Source: JBKEHD01 sp046710445 (GTDB taxonomy: Bacteria; Pseudomonadota; Alphaproteobacteria; Rickettsiales; Midichloriaceae). From it: DNA of 32,550 nt. The translations under genes were made by a program, and so were the position numbers. Below are positions 8,411 through 16,163 of this stretch, piece by piece; the first letter of the stretch is position 1; each line of letters starts with the position of its first letter. The notes under the pieces were generated by a model, which worked only from the letters and a program-made list of their open reading frames with translations, made no database searches and was not told the DNA's origin. The stretch is taken from assembly GCA_046710445.1 (NCBI GenBank), contig JBKEHD010000012.1:1-32550 (forward strand). The letters run 5' to 3'.

Positions 8411-9598
8411 TTATAAAATTTTACTACAAATTATAGATATTCCTATTAACAAAATTATTAATACAGAATATTTTTCAAAGCTTCTTTTCTTTGGATGCTC
8501 TCTAAAATCTTTCAATGCTATAATAGATGGCAATATAATAGCTATAACGCTAAGACTTATCGCTGCAAATGATAACGCTTGAATAAAAATGTTTTTATTC
8601 AAAATTGTTATCAAAACAGGTGGAAAAAAAGTTATAAAAGAAGATTTAATTTTTTTATATTTTATATCTTTATCACTAAATAATTTTTCTATAAAATAAT
8701 CATATAGACCTATACCCACACCTAAAAATGAAGTTGTGATCGCAAGCCAGCTAAAAATACTTGATAGAACAAATATATCTTTTTTATTTGTTACATTAAC
8801 TAAAGCTGTTAGAAAAGATCCAACATTATTTTCATTATTTTTTATATTATCAAAACTAAATTCACCAACTTGTGGCAAAATTGACATTGTAGAAATAATC
8901 CATGAAAAATAAATAAGCAAACTTAAAAAACTACCATAAAAAAATGCTTTTTTTATATTACCCCAATCAAAATCTAAGTACTTTATGACAAAAGGAATAC
9001 TTCCATGAAAACCAAAGGAAGTGAAAAATATAGGGAAAATAATATATATAGATAATGGATCAATAACAAATTTATTATTTTGTACAGCCACATCCCAACT
9101 CATATTATGAATTAGGGACGTTACCAATAATATATATACAAATATCTTAACTATAAAAATTATACTATTGCTTATACCTAAAATTCTAAAATTATAAACA
9201 ATAAATAATATAAATATAAATACTATAAAATAAGATAGATACTCTCCTAAAATACCATCCATAATATTAAATGCAGAGAATATTTCTACTATACCAGAAA
9301 TATAGGCTGATAATAACGAATAAAATAATGAGATAATAGCAATATCTGCAATATAGAAAAATTTACCCTTAAAACTTCTTTTGCATAATTCAGAAACAGA
9401 ATATGCAGAATTGTGCTTTTTATTTATATTAAGTGCTATGAGAGAAGAATAATACCCCAATACCCACATAAAGAGCATCGTTAAAATTCCATATAACAAA
9501 CCAATGGAGGAAGTTAAAATTGGCAAGACCAACATGCTAGCCCCTATTGTAGTGCCAGATACAATTAGAACTGCCCCTATAAATTTAGTGTTAATCAT
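8411..9598 (-). CDS. aromatic amino acid permease (HAAAP family, TyrP/Mtr-like)
   Basis: A 395-aa integral membrane protein with about 11 hydrophobic segments. It begins IGAVLIVSGTTIGASMLVLP, the family hallmark in which the unwound first helix binds substrate. Members are proton symporters for tyrosine or tryptophan, and an obligate intracellular organism would use it to import host amino acids. The exact substrate cannot be assigned. The ATG is 17 bases after the stop of the DUF2659-like gene, so the two are probably cotranscribed. Segments near residues 280-300 and 330-395 keep the family spacing; no truncation is apparent. Confidence 0.85.
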   Translation of the reverse strand: MINTKFIGAVLIVSGTTIGASMLVLPILTSSIGLLYGILTMLFMWVLGYYSSLIALNINKKHNSAYSVSELCKRSFKGKFFYIADIAIISLFYSLLSAYISGIVEIFSAFNIMDGILGEYLSYFIVFIFILFIVYNFRILGISNSIIFIVKIFVYILLVTSLIHNMSWDVAVQNNKFVIDPLSIYIIFPIFFTSFGFHGSIPFVIKYLDFDWGNIKKAFFYGSFLSLLIYFSWIISTMSILPQVGEFSFDNIKNNENNVGSFLTALVNVTNKKDIFVLSSIFSWLAITTSFLGVGIGLYDYFIEKLFSDKDIKYKKIKSSFITFFPPVLITILNKNIFIQALSFAAISLSVIAIILPSIIALKDFREHPKKRSFEKYSVLIILLIGISIICSKIL

Positions 9599-9615
9599 CC
9601 TGTATAATTGATGAA

Positions 9616-10263
9616 TTATTTTCCAGAATCTTCATTCAAATCAGATTTAATAATTTTTGCTATATTAATAAGGCTAACCGGTGTGTTGCTATCCGTTATT
9701 ACATGATTCAAAGTTGACGAAGCTTCATTATTTCTTTTTTCTCTAATCAATAACGTAGATTCTATAATTCTTGCATAACTTTTAAAATATATACCATTAT
9801 CTATGTATTCTTGAAATTCTTTAATTAAAATATCGTCATTCAATTTTCCTGAAAAAACCTTTGTTTTTAGCATCATTAACTTTGCATAATCACGATAAAT
9901 ATCCGAAACCCCTTTCTGATTTATAATATTTTCATAATTATGTATCGCTCTATTATAATTTTTATCCTTTATATAAAATCCAGCCAAAGATAAATTTGCT
10001 AATTGAGAATAAACACCCCCACCCCTACTCAAAGATTCCATTTTCTCGAGAAAATCTTCTTTTTTTGTAGTGTATATAGCCTCATTATACGCATTAGCTT
10101 GTTCAAATATTATATTGCTATTACGCTCACTCCACCAATAATAAATTGCACTTGATACCAAAAAAATCAATATTAAATATGCAAAATATTTCAAAGAAAC
10201 ATTTATAAATGCAGTTGCTTTTTCCTTTTTTAAATCTTCTTTTACTTCATCTAAAATATCCAT
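9616..10263 (-). CDS. membrane-anchored TPR-like protein (DUF2659 type)
   Basis: A 215-aa protein with a charged cytoplasmic N-terminus (MDILDEVKEDLKKEKA), one transmembrane segment at residues about 24-44, and a helical periplasmic part with TPR-like periodicity (LANLSLAGFYIKDKNYNRAIHNYENII, spread over residues 85-115). The arrangement resembles YfgM/AncA-type proteins and the rickettsial DUF2659 family. YfgM works with the SecYEG translocon and periplasmic chaperones in enterics; the same role here is inference. It is divergent from the DedA gene, with 74 bases between starts, and upstream of the permease. Confidence 0.65.
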   Translation of the reverse strand: MDILDEVKEDLKKEKATAFINVSLKYFAYLILIFLVSSAIYYWWSERNSNIIFEQANAYNEAIYTTKKEDFLEKMESLSRGGGVYSQLANLSLAGFYIKDKNYNRAIHNYENIINQKGVSDIYRDYAKLMMLKTKVFSGKLNDDILIKEFQEYIDNGIYFKSYARIIESTLLIREKRNNEASSTLNHVITDSNTPVSLINIAKIIKSDLNEDSGK

Positions 10264-10337
10264 AATTTAAATTTACTGATATTAACATTTGTACTTTGTA
10301 ATATTTTACATATATTAGATTTACTATTAATGCAACA

Positions 10338-10970
10338 ATGATACAAAAAGTGATTGTAGAACTCATACATGATATTTTTCAATTTATCTTACATTTTGTA
10401 GAAAAATTTGGATATTTGGGAATTTTTTTCATGACATTTATAGAAAGCACTTTTATTCCCATACCAAGTGAATTCACACTGATTCCTGCAGGGTATTTAA
10501 TATCTAAAGGTGATATGCATATTTTTCCAGTGGTAGTCTCCAGTCTACTTGGTACGCTTCTTGGATCTTTACTAAATTATACTATAGCAATACATTTTGG
10601 TAGAAAACTATTTATGAAGTATGGAAAATATTTTTTCTTAAAAGAAGGGCAGCTTCATTCTTTAGAATTATTCTTTAGTAAGTACGGAAATATTTCAACA
10701 TTTTTTGGAAGAATGTTACCTGGAGTCAAGCATTTCATATCTTTTCCAGCTGGATTGGCAAGAATGAATATAAAACTTTTTTGCATATACACCTTATTAG
10801 GAAGCTTTGTATGGTTATCATTCCTTGTATATATAGGATATTTAATAGGCGGCAATGAAGCATTGATAGCTGTATATATAAAGAAATTTAATTATATAAT
10901 TATTGCTATAGTGCTTACAACAGGAATTGGTTTCTACATTAAAAGAAAATATCAAAAAAATAATAACTAA
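10338..10970 (+). CDS. DedA family membrane protein
   Basis: A 210-aa polytopic inner-membrane protein. The family signature is seen as FMTFIESTFIPIPSEFTLIP (residues 31-50) and, in the second half, FFGRMLPGVKHFISFPAGLA (122-141). The second conserved Arg of this block (usually GVR) is Lys at 131, a conservative change. Some DedA proteins recycle undecaprenyl phosphate across the membrane and others affect membrane potential; the sequence cannot say which. A lipid-carrier role would suit an organism that also encodes uppS and dacA. The ntrX ATG follows after 8 bases, so the genes are probably cotranscribed. Confidence 0.88.
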   Translation: MIQKVIVELIHDIFQFILHFVEKFGYLGIFFMTFIESTFIPIPSEFTLIPAGYLISKGDMHIFPVVVSSLLGTLLGSLLNYTIAIHFGRKLFMKYGKYFFLKEGQLHSLELFFSKYGNISTFFGRMLPGVKHFISFPAGLARMNIKLFCIYTLLGSFVWLSFLVYIGYLIGGNEALIAVYIKKFNYIIIAIVLTTGIGFYIKRKYQKNNN

Positions 10971-10978
10971 AATTTATT

Positions 10979-12286
10979 ATGTCATACATATTGGTTATAG
11001 ATGACGAAATAGACATAGCAGAAGTTGTAAAGGATATACTTGAAGATGAAATAGAAGTAGAGACAAAATACGCATTAAACGTAAAATCTGCATTAAATCT
11101 GATTTATCAAAATCTACCAAAAATCATTATTTTAGACGTTTGGTTAGAAGGAAGTGAGATGGATGGCCTAGGATTGATGAAAAAAATTTTGGAATATGAT
11201 AGATCAATTCCTATAATAGTTATCAGTGGGCATGGTAATATACAAACAGCTGTTAAAGCCATTAAATTAGGTGCATATGATTTCATTGAAAAACCATTTA
11301 ATTCTGAAAAATTAATTGTCTCAGTAAAAAGAGCAATAGAAAATCAAGAATTAAAATCAAAAAATTGGGAATTAAAAAACAGTTTGGATTTGTCATCAAT
11401 AATAGGAAATAGCAAAGCAATTTTAGAGATTAGAAAACAACTTAATTCCAATATTGTAAATTCCACAAGAATACTTATTAATGGTGAAATAGGTACAGGA
11501 AAAACAGTTTTAGCAAAGTTAATACACAATAAGTCAGTTTTTAATACCAAGCCATTTATCAATATTGATATAAAATCAATGTCGGATATAGAACTAGAAA
11601 AAACTATATTATGCAAAAACAACTCTGTATTTCAACAAAATACCAATGCGACTCTATTCTTAAAGGAAATATCAAATTTATCCAAAATTAATCAAAAAAG
11701 GTTAGTAGAGCAAATTAATTTTATAAATAAACATAACAAAAAATTACAAATATTATCTTCATCAAGCGCAAATTTAGAAAAATTAGTTAAAGATGGAGAA
11801 TTTAATTCAGATTTATACAGCAGAATAAATAGTACAATTCTAAAATTACCTGCGTTACAAGAAAGAGCGGAAGATATTGAGGCTATTTCTAAATATTTTA
11901 TACAAACACTAAAAGATAAATACAATGTTCCAAAAATTAAAATTGCAGATAATTTTTATTATCAATTGGTACAAAAAAATTGGGAATGTAATATTAGTGA
12001 ATTAAAAAATTTCATTGAATATAAAATCATTCAAATGATTTCAAATAACTCTGAATTTCTTAATTTCACAACGGAATCAAAAGATACAGATGAAAACAAA
12101 ATTAATGATTATAGATATCAAGAATTATTTTCGAAAAATTTCAAAGAAGCGAAAAAATTATTTGAAAAAGAATACATATCTTTTCAGATTTCTAGATGCG
12201 GAAAAAATATTTCTCAAATAGCTAAAATTATGGAAATAGAAAGAACATCCTTACATAGAAAGATAAAGGAATTAAAAATCACTTAG
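10979..12286 (+). CDS. ntrX: NtrX-like response regulator with decayed AAA+ domain
   Basis: A 435-aa regulator. The receiver domain (residues 1-120) has the acidic pair DDE near 8-10, phospho-acceptor D53 (IILDVWL) and KPF at about 105-107. The central AAA+ region (139-310) keeps Walker A GEIGTGKT (169-176), but Walker B reads ATLFLKE (224-230), Lys replacing the essential Asp. The GAFTGA loop that touches sigma-54 is absent from the expected region (about 205-222). The C-terminus has a Fis-type helix-turn-helix (about 400-432; ISQIAKIMEIERTSLHRKIKEL). It therefore probably binds DNA and responds to phosphorylation but cannot remodel sigma-54 polymerase. No NtrY kinase gene is adjacent. It may share a transcript with dedA. 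Confidence 0.85.
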   Translation: MSYILVIDDEIDIAEVVKDILEDEIEVETKYALNVKSALNLIYQNLPKIIILDVWLEGSEMDGLGLMKKILEYDRSIPIIVISGHGNIQTAVKAIKLGAYDFIEKPFNSEKLIVSVKRAIENQELKSKNWELKNSLDLSSIIGNSKAILEIRKQLNSNIVNSTRILINGEIGTGKTVLAKLIHNKSVFNTKPFINIDIKSMSDIELEKTILCKNNSVFQQNTNATLFLKEISNLSKINQKRLVEQINFINKHNKKLQILSSSSANLEKLVKDGEFNSDLYSRINSTILKLPALQERAEDIEAISKYFIQTLKDKYNVPKIKIADNFYYQLVQKNWECNISELKNFIEYKIIQMISNNSEFLNFTTESKDTDENKINDYRYQELFSKNFKEAKKLFEKEYISFQISRCGKNISQIAKIMEIERTSLHRKIKELKIT

Positions 12287-12320
12287 CACCTCTTATTCCA
12301 TTCATACTACCAAAAAAACA

Positions 12321-12845
12321 TTATTGATCTAATGTATTAATTTCTTCTCCTTTATAAAGACCTTTTATCTTTATAATCTTCCCTTTATATTCGCGCATTG
12401 ATACACCTGACTCTAACAAAATTTCTTTTGATATCTCTATACTATCTTTCCATACTTTTGCTTGATTCTCTTCTATGTTTCCTGGGAAACTTGAATCATA
12501 TATGACTTCTTTTATCCCAACTTGTATTATACTTTTTGCACATCTTGAACAAGGAATCCATGGGGTATAAATTGAGCAATTTTTTATGGACACGCCTACT
12601 CTCGCACAATGAAGTATTGCATTTTCTTCCGCATGATTAGAAGAGAGGTATTTATACTCTTTGTCAAGATACCTGTTTAATTTATCTTCAACACCTCTTG
12701 GAAAACCATTAAACCCTGTTGACCTTATTTCATTGTCTTCTCCAACAATAACTGCTCCAACTCTAGTGCTAGGATCTTTACTTTTCATTGATACTAAATA
12801 TGCCATAGTCATGAAATATTCGTCCCAGCTATAAGTTTTTAACAT
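12321..12845 (-). CDS. deoxycytidylate (dCMP) deaminase
   Basis: A 174-aa zinc enzyme converting dCMP to dUMP, the precursor for thymidylate. The zinc and proton-shuttle motif HAEENAI places His71 and Glu73, and PCSRC gives Cys99 and Cys102, the two remaining zinc ligands. DPSTRVGAVIV and GFNGFPRG are family blocks. An in-frame TTG at 12854 could add three residues; the ATG at 12845 is preferred because the family-like sequence begins there. It follows the PhzF-like gene by 12 bases and is convergent with ntrX across 34 bases. Allosteric control by dCTP/dTTP is usual in the family and not testable here. Confidence 0.92.
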   Translation of the reverse strand: MLKTYSWDEYFMTMAYLVSMKSKDPSTRVGAVIVGEDNEIRSTGFNGFPRGVEDKLNRYLDKEYKYLSSNHAEENAILHCARVGVSIKNCSIYTPWIPCSRCAKSIIQVGIKEVIYDSSFPGNIEENQAKVWKDSIEISKEILLESGVSMREYKGKIIKIKGLYKGEEINTLDQ

Positions 12846-12857
12846 GATAATCAACTA

Positions 12858-13637
12858 TTACAATTTTACTTGATCGACTGTAACCGCTTGTCCAGAAATA
12901 ATCACCTTATTTTTTAAATTTTTGCATTTCAATATACCACCTCTTTTTGAAGCTTGATATGCAACCATTGAATGCTTATCCAATTTTTTAGACCAATAAG
13001 GAGTGAGTCTACAATGTGCAGATCCACATACAGGATCTTCATTAATACCAACGGAAGGGGCAAAATACCTAGATACAAAATCATATTTATTGCTTTTTGA
13101 AGTGATCAATAATGCTCTATAGGGAAGTGAAGATATCATTTCTAAATTCGGTCTAAAATTATTTAATTCATCCTCATCATCAAATTCTGCTAACAAAACA
13201 TTCTCTGATATTCCAACAAAATTTATTTTATTTCCTTTTAATATATCTGAAATAACTCCATTCTCCTTGTGTTTTTTTGTTTCATAACTAGGAAACATCA
13301 AGTTAATCCATTCTCCATCACAAGTTACAATAAATTCATTGTTTTGATTTATAAATTTTATTTCAGAATCTTTATCGATAATTTTGTTGCTAAAAATAAC
13401 ATGTGAAGCGGCAAGAGTTGCATGGATACATAAAGGGGCTTCTGAATTTGGTGTAAACCAACGTATATGAAATTTATTATTCACAATAGGTTTTACAAAT
13501 GCTGTTTGTGAAAAGTTAAATTTTGTCGCATATTTCTGCATAACACTATTATCAGGGAAAGAATCTACAACACTAACAGCCGCAGGATTACCTGAGTTAA
13601 CATTATTACTAAAAGCGTATACGGTATAAAAGAACAT
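12858..13637 (-). CDS. PhzF-family isomerase/epimerase-like protein
   Basis: A 259-aa protein of the DapF/PhzF two-domain fold. GNPAAV (residues 16-21), LCIHATLAA (usually CGHAT; the His is kept) and EDPVCGSAHC are the family blocks. The catalytic Glu of the motif SETAF is replaced: the protein reads FSQTAF with Gln44, the position corresponding to PhzF Glu45. PhzF itself makes phenazine precursors, but most relatives have unknown substrates and no phenazine genes are present. The ATG at 13637 is preferred over a TTG at 13691, because a PhzF-like sequence begins there (FYTVYAFSNNVNSGNPAAV). It lies between the response regulator and dCMP deaminase genes. Confidence 0.82.
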   Translation of the reverse strand: MFFYTVYAFSNNVNSGNPAAVSVVDSFPDNSVMQKYATKFNFSQTAFVKPIVNNKFHIRWFTPNSEAPLCIHATLAASHVIFSNKIIDKDSEIKFINQNNEFIVTCDGEWINLMFPSYETKKHKENGVISDILKGNKINFVGISENVLLAEFDDEDELNNFRPNLEMISSLPYRALLITSKSNKYDFVSRYFAPSVGINEDPVCGSAHCRLTPYWSKKLDKHSMVAYQASKRGGILKCKNLKNKVIISGQAVTVDQVKL

Positions 13638-13694
13638 TGAGGTAAAATAAAATATCTTTACGTATTGTATCAATATTAAAAGAAGATACAATTA

Positions 13695-14396
13695 TTAAAT
13701 TTCAATCTTAAATCCTATACTACGTATAGTTTTTATTGGGTCTACCTCGTTATCAAAGAAAGCTCTTGAAAACGCCTTTCTCAATCTAGCTATATGCACA
13801 TCCACAGTTCTTTCAAATACATAAGATTTACTACCCCATACTTTATTCATAATCACATCACGAGGAATAATCTTTTCTGGATTCTCCAATAAAACAATCA
13901 AAAGTTTGAATTCTATAGGGGATATTTTCAATTCTTTATTATCAACGTAAGCTTTGTACTCACTTACATCAATTCTTATATTTTTGTATACTAGGTTCTC
14001 TTTATTAAATAACGGATTCACTCTCCTTAATAAAGCTCGAATTCTAGCAAATAATTCTGAATTAGAAAACGGCTTAGTCAAATAATCATCTGCACCTGTG
14101 TCTAAACCTAAAATCTTTTCGAAATCAGAACCTCTAGAGGAGATCATAATAATAGGAATTTCATGCTGTTTTTTTATACCATGACATAATTCAATTCCAG
14201 ATTTACCAGGCAAGAGCCAATCAAGAATAACTAAATCTGGTTTTGACAAATGAATCGAATCCAATACACTCAAGCCATCAGTCATCAACTCAACATTATA
14301 ATTAGCATCTTTTAAATCAGGAATTAATGTCTTATATACACTTTCATCATCTTCTATTAGCAAAATTTTCGGCATAAAATTTATATCTGTCTTCAT
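13695..14396 (-). CDS. OmpR/PhoB-type response regulator
   Basis: A 233-aa transcription factor. The receiver domain (residues 8-125) has the acidic pair in IEDDE, phospho-acceptor D59 (LVILDWLLPG), and KPF. The winged-helix DNA-binding domain (135-233) ends RTVDVHIARLRKAF and IKTIRSIGFKIEI, most like PhoB-class proteins. The ATG at 14396 has a GAGAGGG site 6 nt upstream, so it is preferred over an internal ATG at 14375. It begins 17 bases after the encoded CCA of tRNA-Thr, which implies expression from the tRNA promoter and release by tRNA 3' processing. No partner kinase is adjacent, so the signal is unknown. Confidence 0.87.
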   Translation of the reverse strand: MKTDINFMPKILLIEDDESVYKTLIPDLKDANYNVELMTDGLSVLDSIHLSKPDLVILDWLLPGKSGIELCHGIKKQHEIPIIMISSRGSDFEKILGLDTGADDYLTKPFSNSELFARIRALLRRVNPLFNKENLVYKNIRIDVSEYKAYVDNKELKISPIEFKLLIVLLENPEKIIPRDVIMNKVWGSKSYVFERTVDVHIARLRKAFSRAFFDNEVDPIKTIRSIGFKIEI

Positions 14397-14413
14397 ACTC
14401 TACCCTCTCTTAA

Positions 14414-14488
14414 TGGTGCCGGATGTCTGATTTGAACAGACGACCTACCGCTTACAAGGCGGTTGCTCTACCACTGAGCTAATCCGGC
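14414..14488 (-). tRNA. tRNA-Thr (anticodon TGT), CCA encoded
   Basis: The minus strand folds into a full cloverleaf. The acceptor stem is GCCGGAT with ATCCGGC, the D arm GCTC/GAGC, the anticodon stem ACCGC/GCGGT with loop CTTGTAA (anticodon TGT at positions 34-36), and the T arm GTCTG/CAGAC with loop TTCAAAT. The discriminator is A, followed by a genome-encoded CCA (14416-14414). A strong promoter lies just upstream. Confidence 0.97.
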
Positions 14489-14508
14489 AATCAATTACCC
14501 AAATAAGG

Positions 14509-14536
14509 ATTATCACATTATATAACAATATGTCAA
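14509..14536 (-). promoter_or_regulatory. promoter of tRNA-Thr and downstream regulator genes
   Basis: On the minus strand a perfect TTGACA (14536-14531), a 16-nt spacer and GATAAT (14514-14509). RNA would begin near 14502, about 14 nt before the mature tRNA. No terminator is seen after the tRNA, so the same RNA can reach the response regulator gene. Confidence 0.62.
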
Positions 14537-14644
14537 TTTGAAATTGTATTTTATATAAATCCAATAGATAATGGAACAATAAAAAAATCATTTAATCTGT
14601 ATTAGCAAATAATCTCCTTTGATTTTTTACATTTTTTCAATGAT

Positions 14645-14782
14645 TTAACAATACCCCAATTCATTATTTTCAAATATTGCTTCTTCACATACAAGTCTAT
14701 CACAACTATCTTCAGATACTTGTCTTTGAGATTTATTTCCCTCTATACAAAATTCATTTAATTTTTAATTACTTTGATATAA
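14645..14782 (-). pseudogene. in-frame continuation beyond the stop of the 421-aa gene (possible decayed C-terminus)
   Basis: After the TAA at 14785-14783 the same frame runs 5 codons, meets a second TAA, and then stays open for 39 codons (KLNEFCIEGNKSQRQ... to ...NNELGYC) before a TAA at 14647-14645. The charged, varied composition of the 39-residue stretch is more coding-like than the surrounding AT-rich spacer. It may be the former end of the gene upstream, cut off by point mutations. It lacks its own start codon or ribosome binding site. The remaining spacer from 14537 to 14644 shows nothing recognisable. Confidence 0.3.
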
Positions 14783-16048
14783 TTACAAGTCATCATTTGC
14801 ATGTGCATTTACACATACATTCCAGTTCATTTGATTTTCTATCTCCATATACTCTGCAATTAGTTTGTTACTCTCACAATTCTCCATGCTTTTCTCCATT
14901 TTATGCTTTGTATATTTTATATAATCTTCATCATACTCTTCTCTTATAGGTATTTCTGCTTCTCTCATTTTGTTAATGATTGAGCTAACAATACCTGCTT
15001 CAGGATGGTTAACTAACTTATACGCTATATTCTGACCGCTAAATTTACTTTTGCTTTTTATTAAATAATTCATTAATAATTCTGCTCTTTCTACTTCGCT
15101 TATAAAGTAAACTGTATAAAATAATGTATTTGATACTCTCAAATCTTCTTTTAAATTTAAATGATCAAATAAAAACTCTACTTCTTCAACTGGCTCTTCT
15201 ATTATTATTTTTCGAAAATATGCTGCATCTATTCCAAATGGCTTGTTTAAGCTATATGGGTGCACTGCTTTTGCTACCATTTCACATTTTGATAATATAT
15301 GCGAAACTTTTTCATCATTTGTAAGGCCAATATTTTTTAAAAACTCTATTGTCTCATCTACTTTCCCTTCATTGTTAAATACTTCTATTTTGTACATATT
15401 TGGTAACTTATCTTGGCATAGCATTTTTCCTATCATTGATTTCTCATAACCAACTCCCTGCTCTATCATCCACTTAAACCCAGCAAAATAATTATTACTG
15501 TTATCTTCTATATTGTATAAATCATATCCATTTAATGGTTTATTTTGTTCATCAAAGGTTAATAAATATTTTGCAATTTCATAATACCCATAACTTGCAG
15601 CATCTCCAGCCTCATTGCCGCTCATAATTTTTTTCAATACTTCTTTAGAGTGCTCTTTTGGTACATCTTGTAAAATAGTCTTAATCATCGAAAGCGTTGA
15701 CTCTTCTTTTACACCCTTGTCATGACAAACTTTTATTATGGTTGATAATATCTCTTTTACATATTCATATGGTGTAAATCTTATTACACTTTCAAAATTC
15801 TTTAAAGCACCAGATGCAATAACCCCTTTAAATACATACTCAAATATTTCCCCTGTTCTTTTATTTTTTAAAAAGAAATCTTTTAATTCCTCTTCTGTTG
15901 CTCCGAATCCAAAATTATAATTTTGCTCTTGTTCATTAGTCATTTTCCAATATGGCTCTAATTCATAGCTTTCTATTTCATAGAATAATCCACCCAGAGA
16001 TTCGATTTCTTCTGCAAATTCTTTGATAATCCCCCCTTTTATTGACAT
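14783..16048 (-). CDS. orphan 421-aa protein of unknown function
   Basis: I do not recognise a family. The start is well supported: AAGGAG lies 6 nt before the ATG at 16048. The protein is acidic, mostly helical by composition, and has no signal peptide or transmembrane segment. Helical blocks of about 30-40 residues recur (for example EYVKEILSTIIKVCHDKGV, EVLKKIMSGNEAGDAASYGY, AELLMNYLIKSKSKF), suggesting an alpha-solenoid, possibly very degenerate ankyrin-like repeats such as EIAKYLLTFDEQNKPLNGYD. It stands between dxr and tRNA-Thr, outside either unit. A possible promoter is TTTACT-17-TACACT upstream (about 16083-16111). A secreted or host-interacting role is speculation. Confidence 0.7.
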   Translation of the reverse strand: MSIKGGIIKEFAEEIESLGGLFYEIESYELEPYWKMTNEQEQNYNFGFGATEEELKDFFLKNKRTGEIFEYVFKGVIASGALKNFESVIRFTPYEYVKEILSTIIKVCHDKGVKEESTLSMIKTILQDVPKEHSKEVLKKIMSGNEAGDAASYGYYEIAKYLLTFDEQNKPLNGYDLYNIEDNSNNYFAGFKWMIEQGVGYEKSMIGKMLCQDKLPNMYKIEVFNNEGKVDETIEFLKNIGLTNDEKVSHILSKCEMVAKAVHPYSLNKPFGIDAAYFRKIIIEEPVEEVEFLFDHLNLKEDLRVSNTLFYTVYFISEVERAELLMNYLIKSKSKFSGQNIAYKLVNHPEAGIVSSIINKMREAEIPIREEYDEDYIKYTKHKMEKSMENCESNKLIAEYMEIENQMNWNVCVNAHANDDL

Positions 16049-16163
16049 TCTATACTCCTTATTATTTTTTAATATTATTAAATCGTATTCCTGTAGTGTA
16101 TCCGCTCATAATTATTTAGTAAAAATACAGTATACTTGATAAATGTTACGATTGCGTTAAGAT

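Noticed and set aside
13638..13691. TTG-initiated N-terminal extension of the PhzF-like protein
   Set aside because: Extra hydrophobic residues absent from the family; the PhzF-like sequence starts at the ATG at 13637.
14677..14949. Plus-strand 90-codon open frame over the end of the 421-aa gene
   Set aside because: Low-complexity His/Leu/Tyr composition typical of a shadow; the 3' part overlaps a better supported gene.
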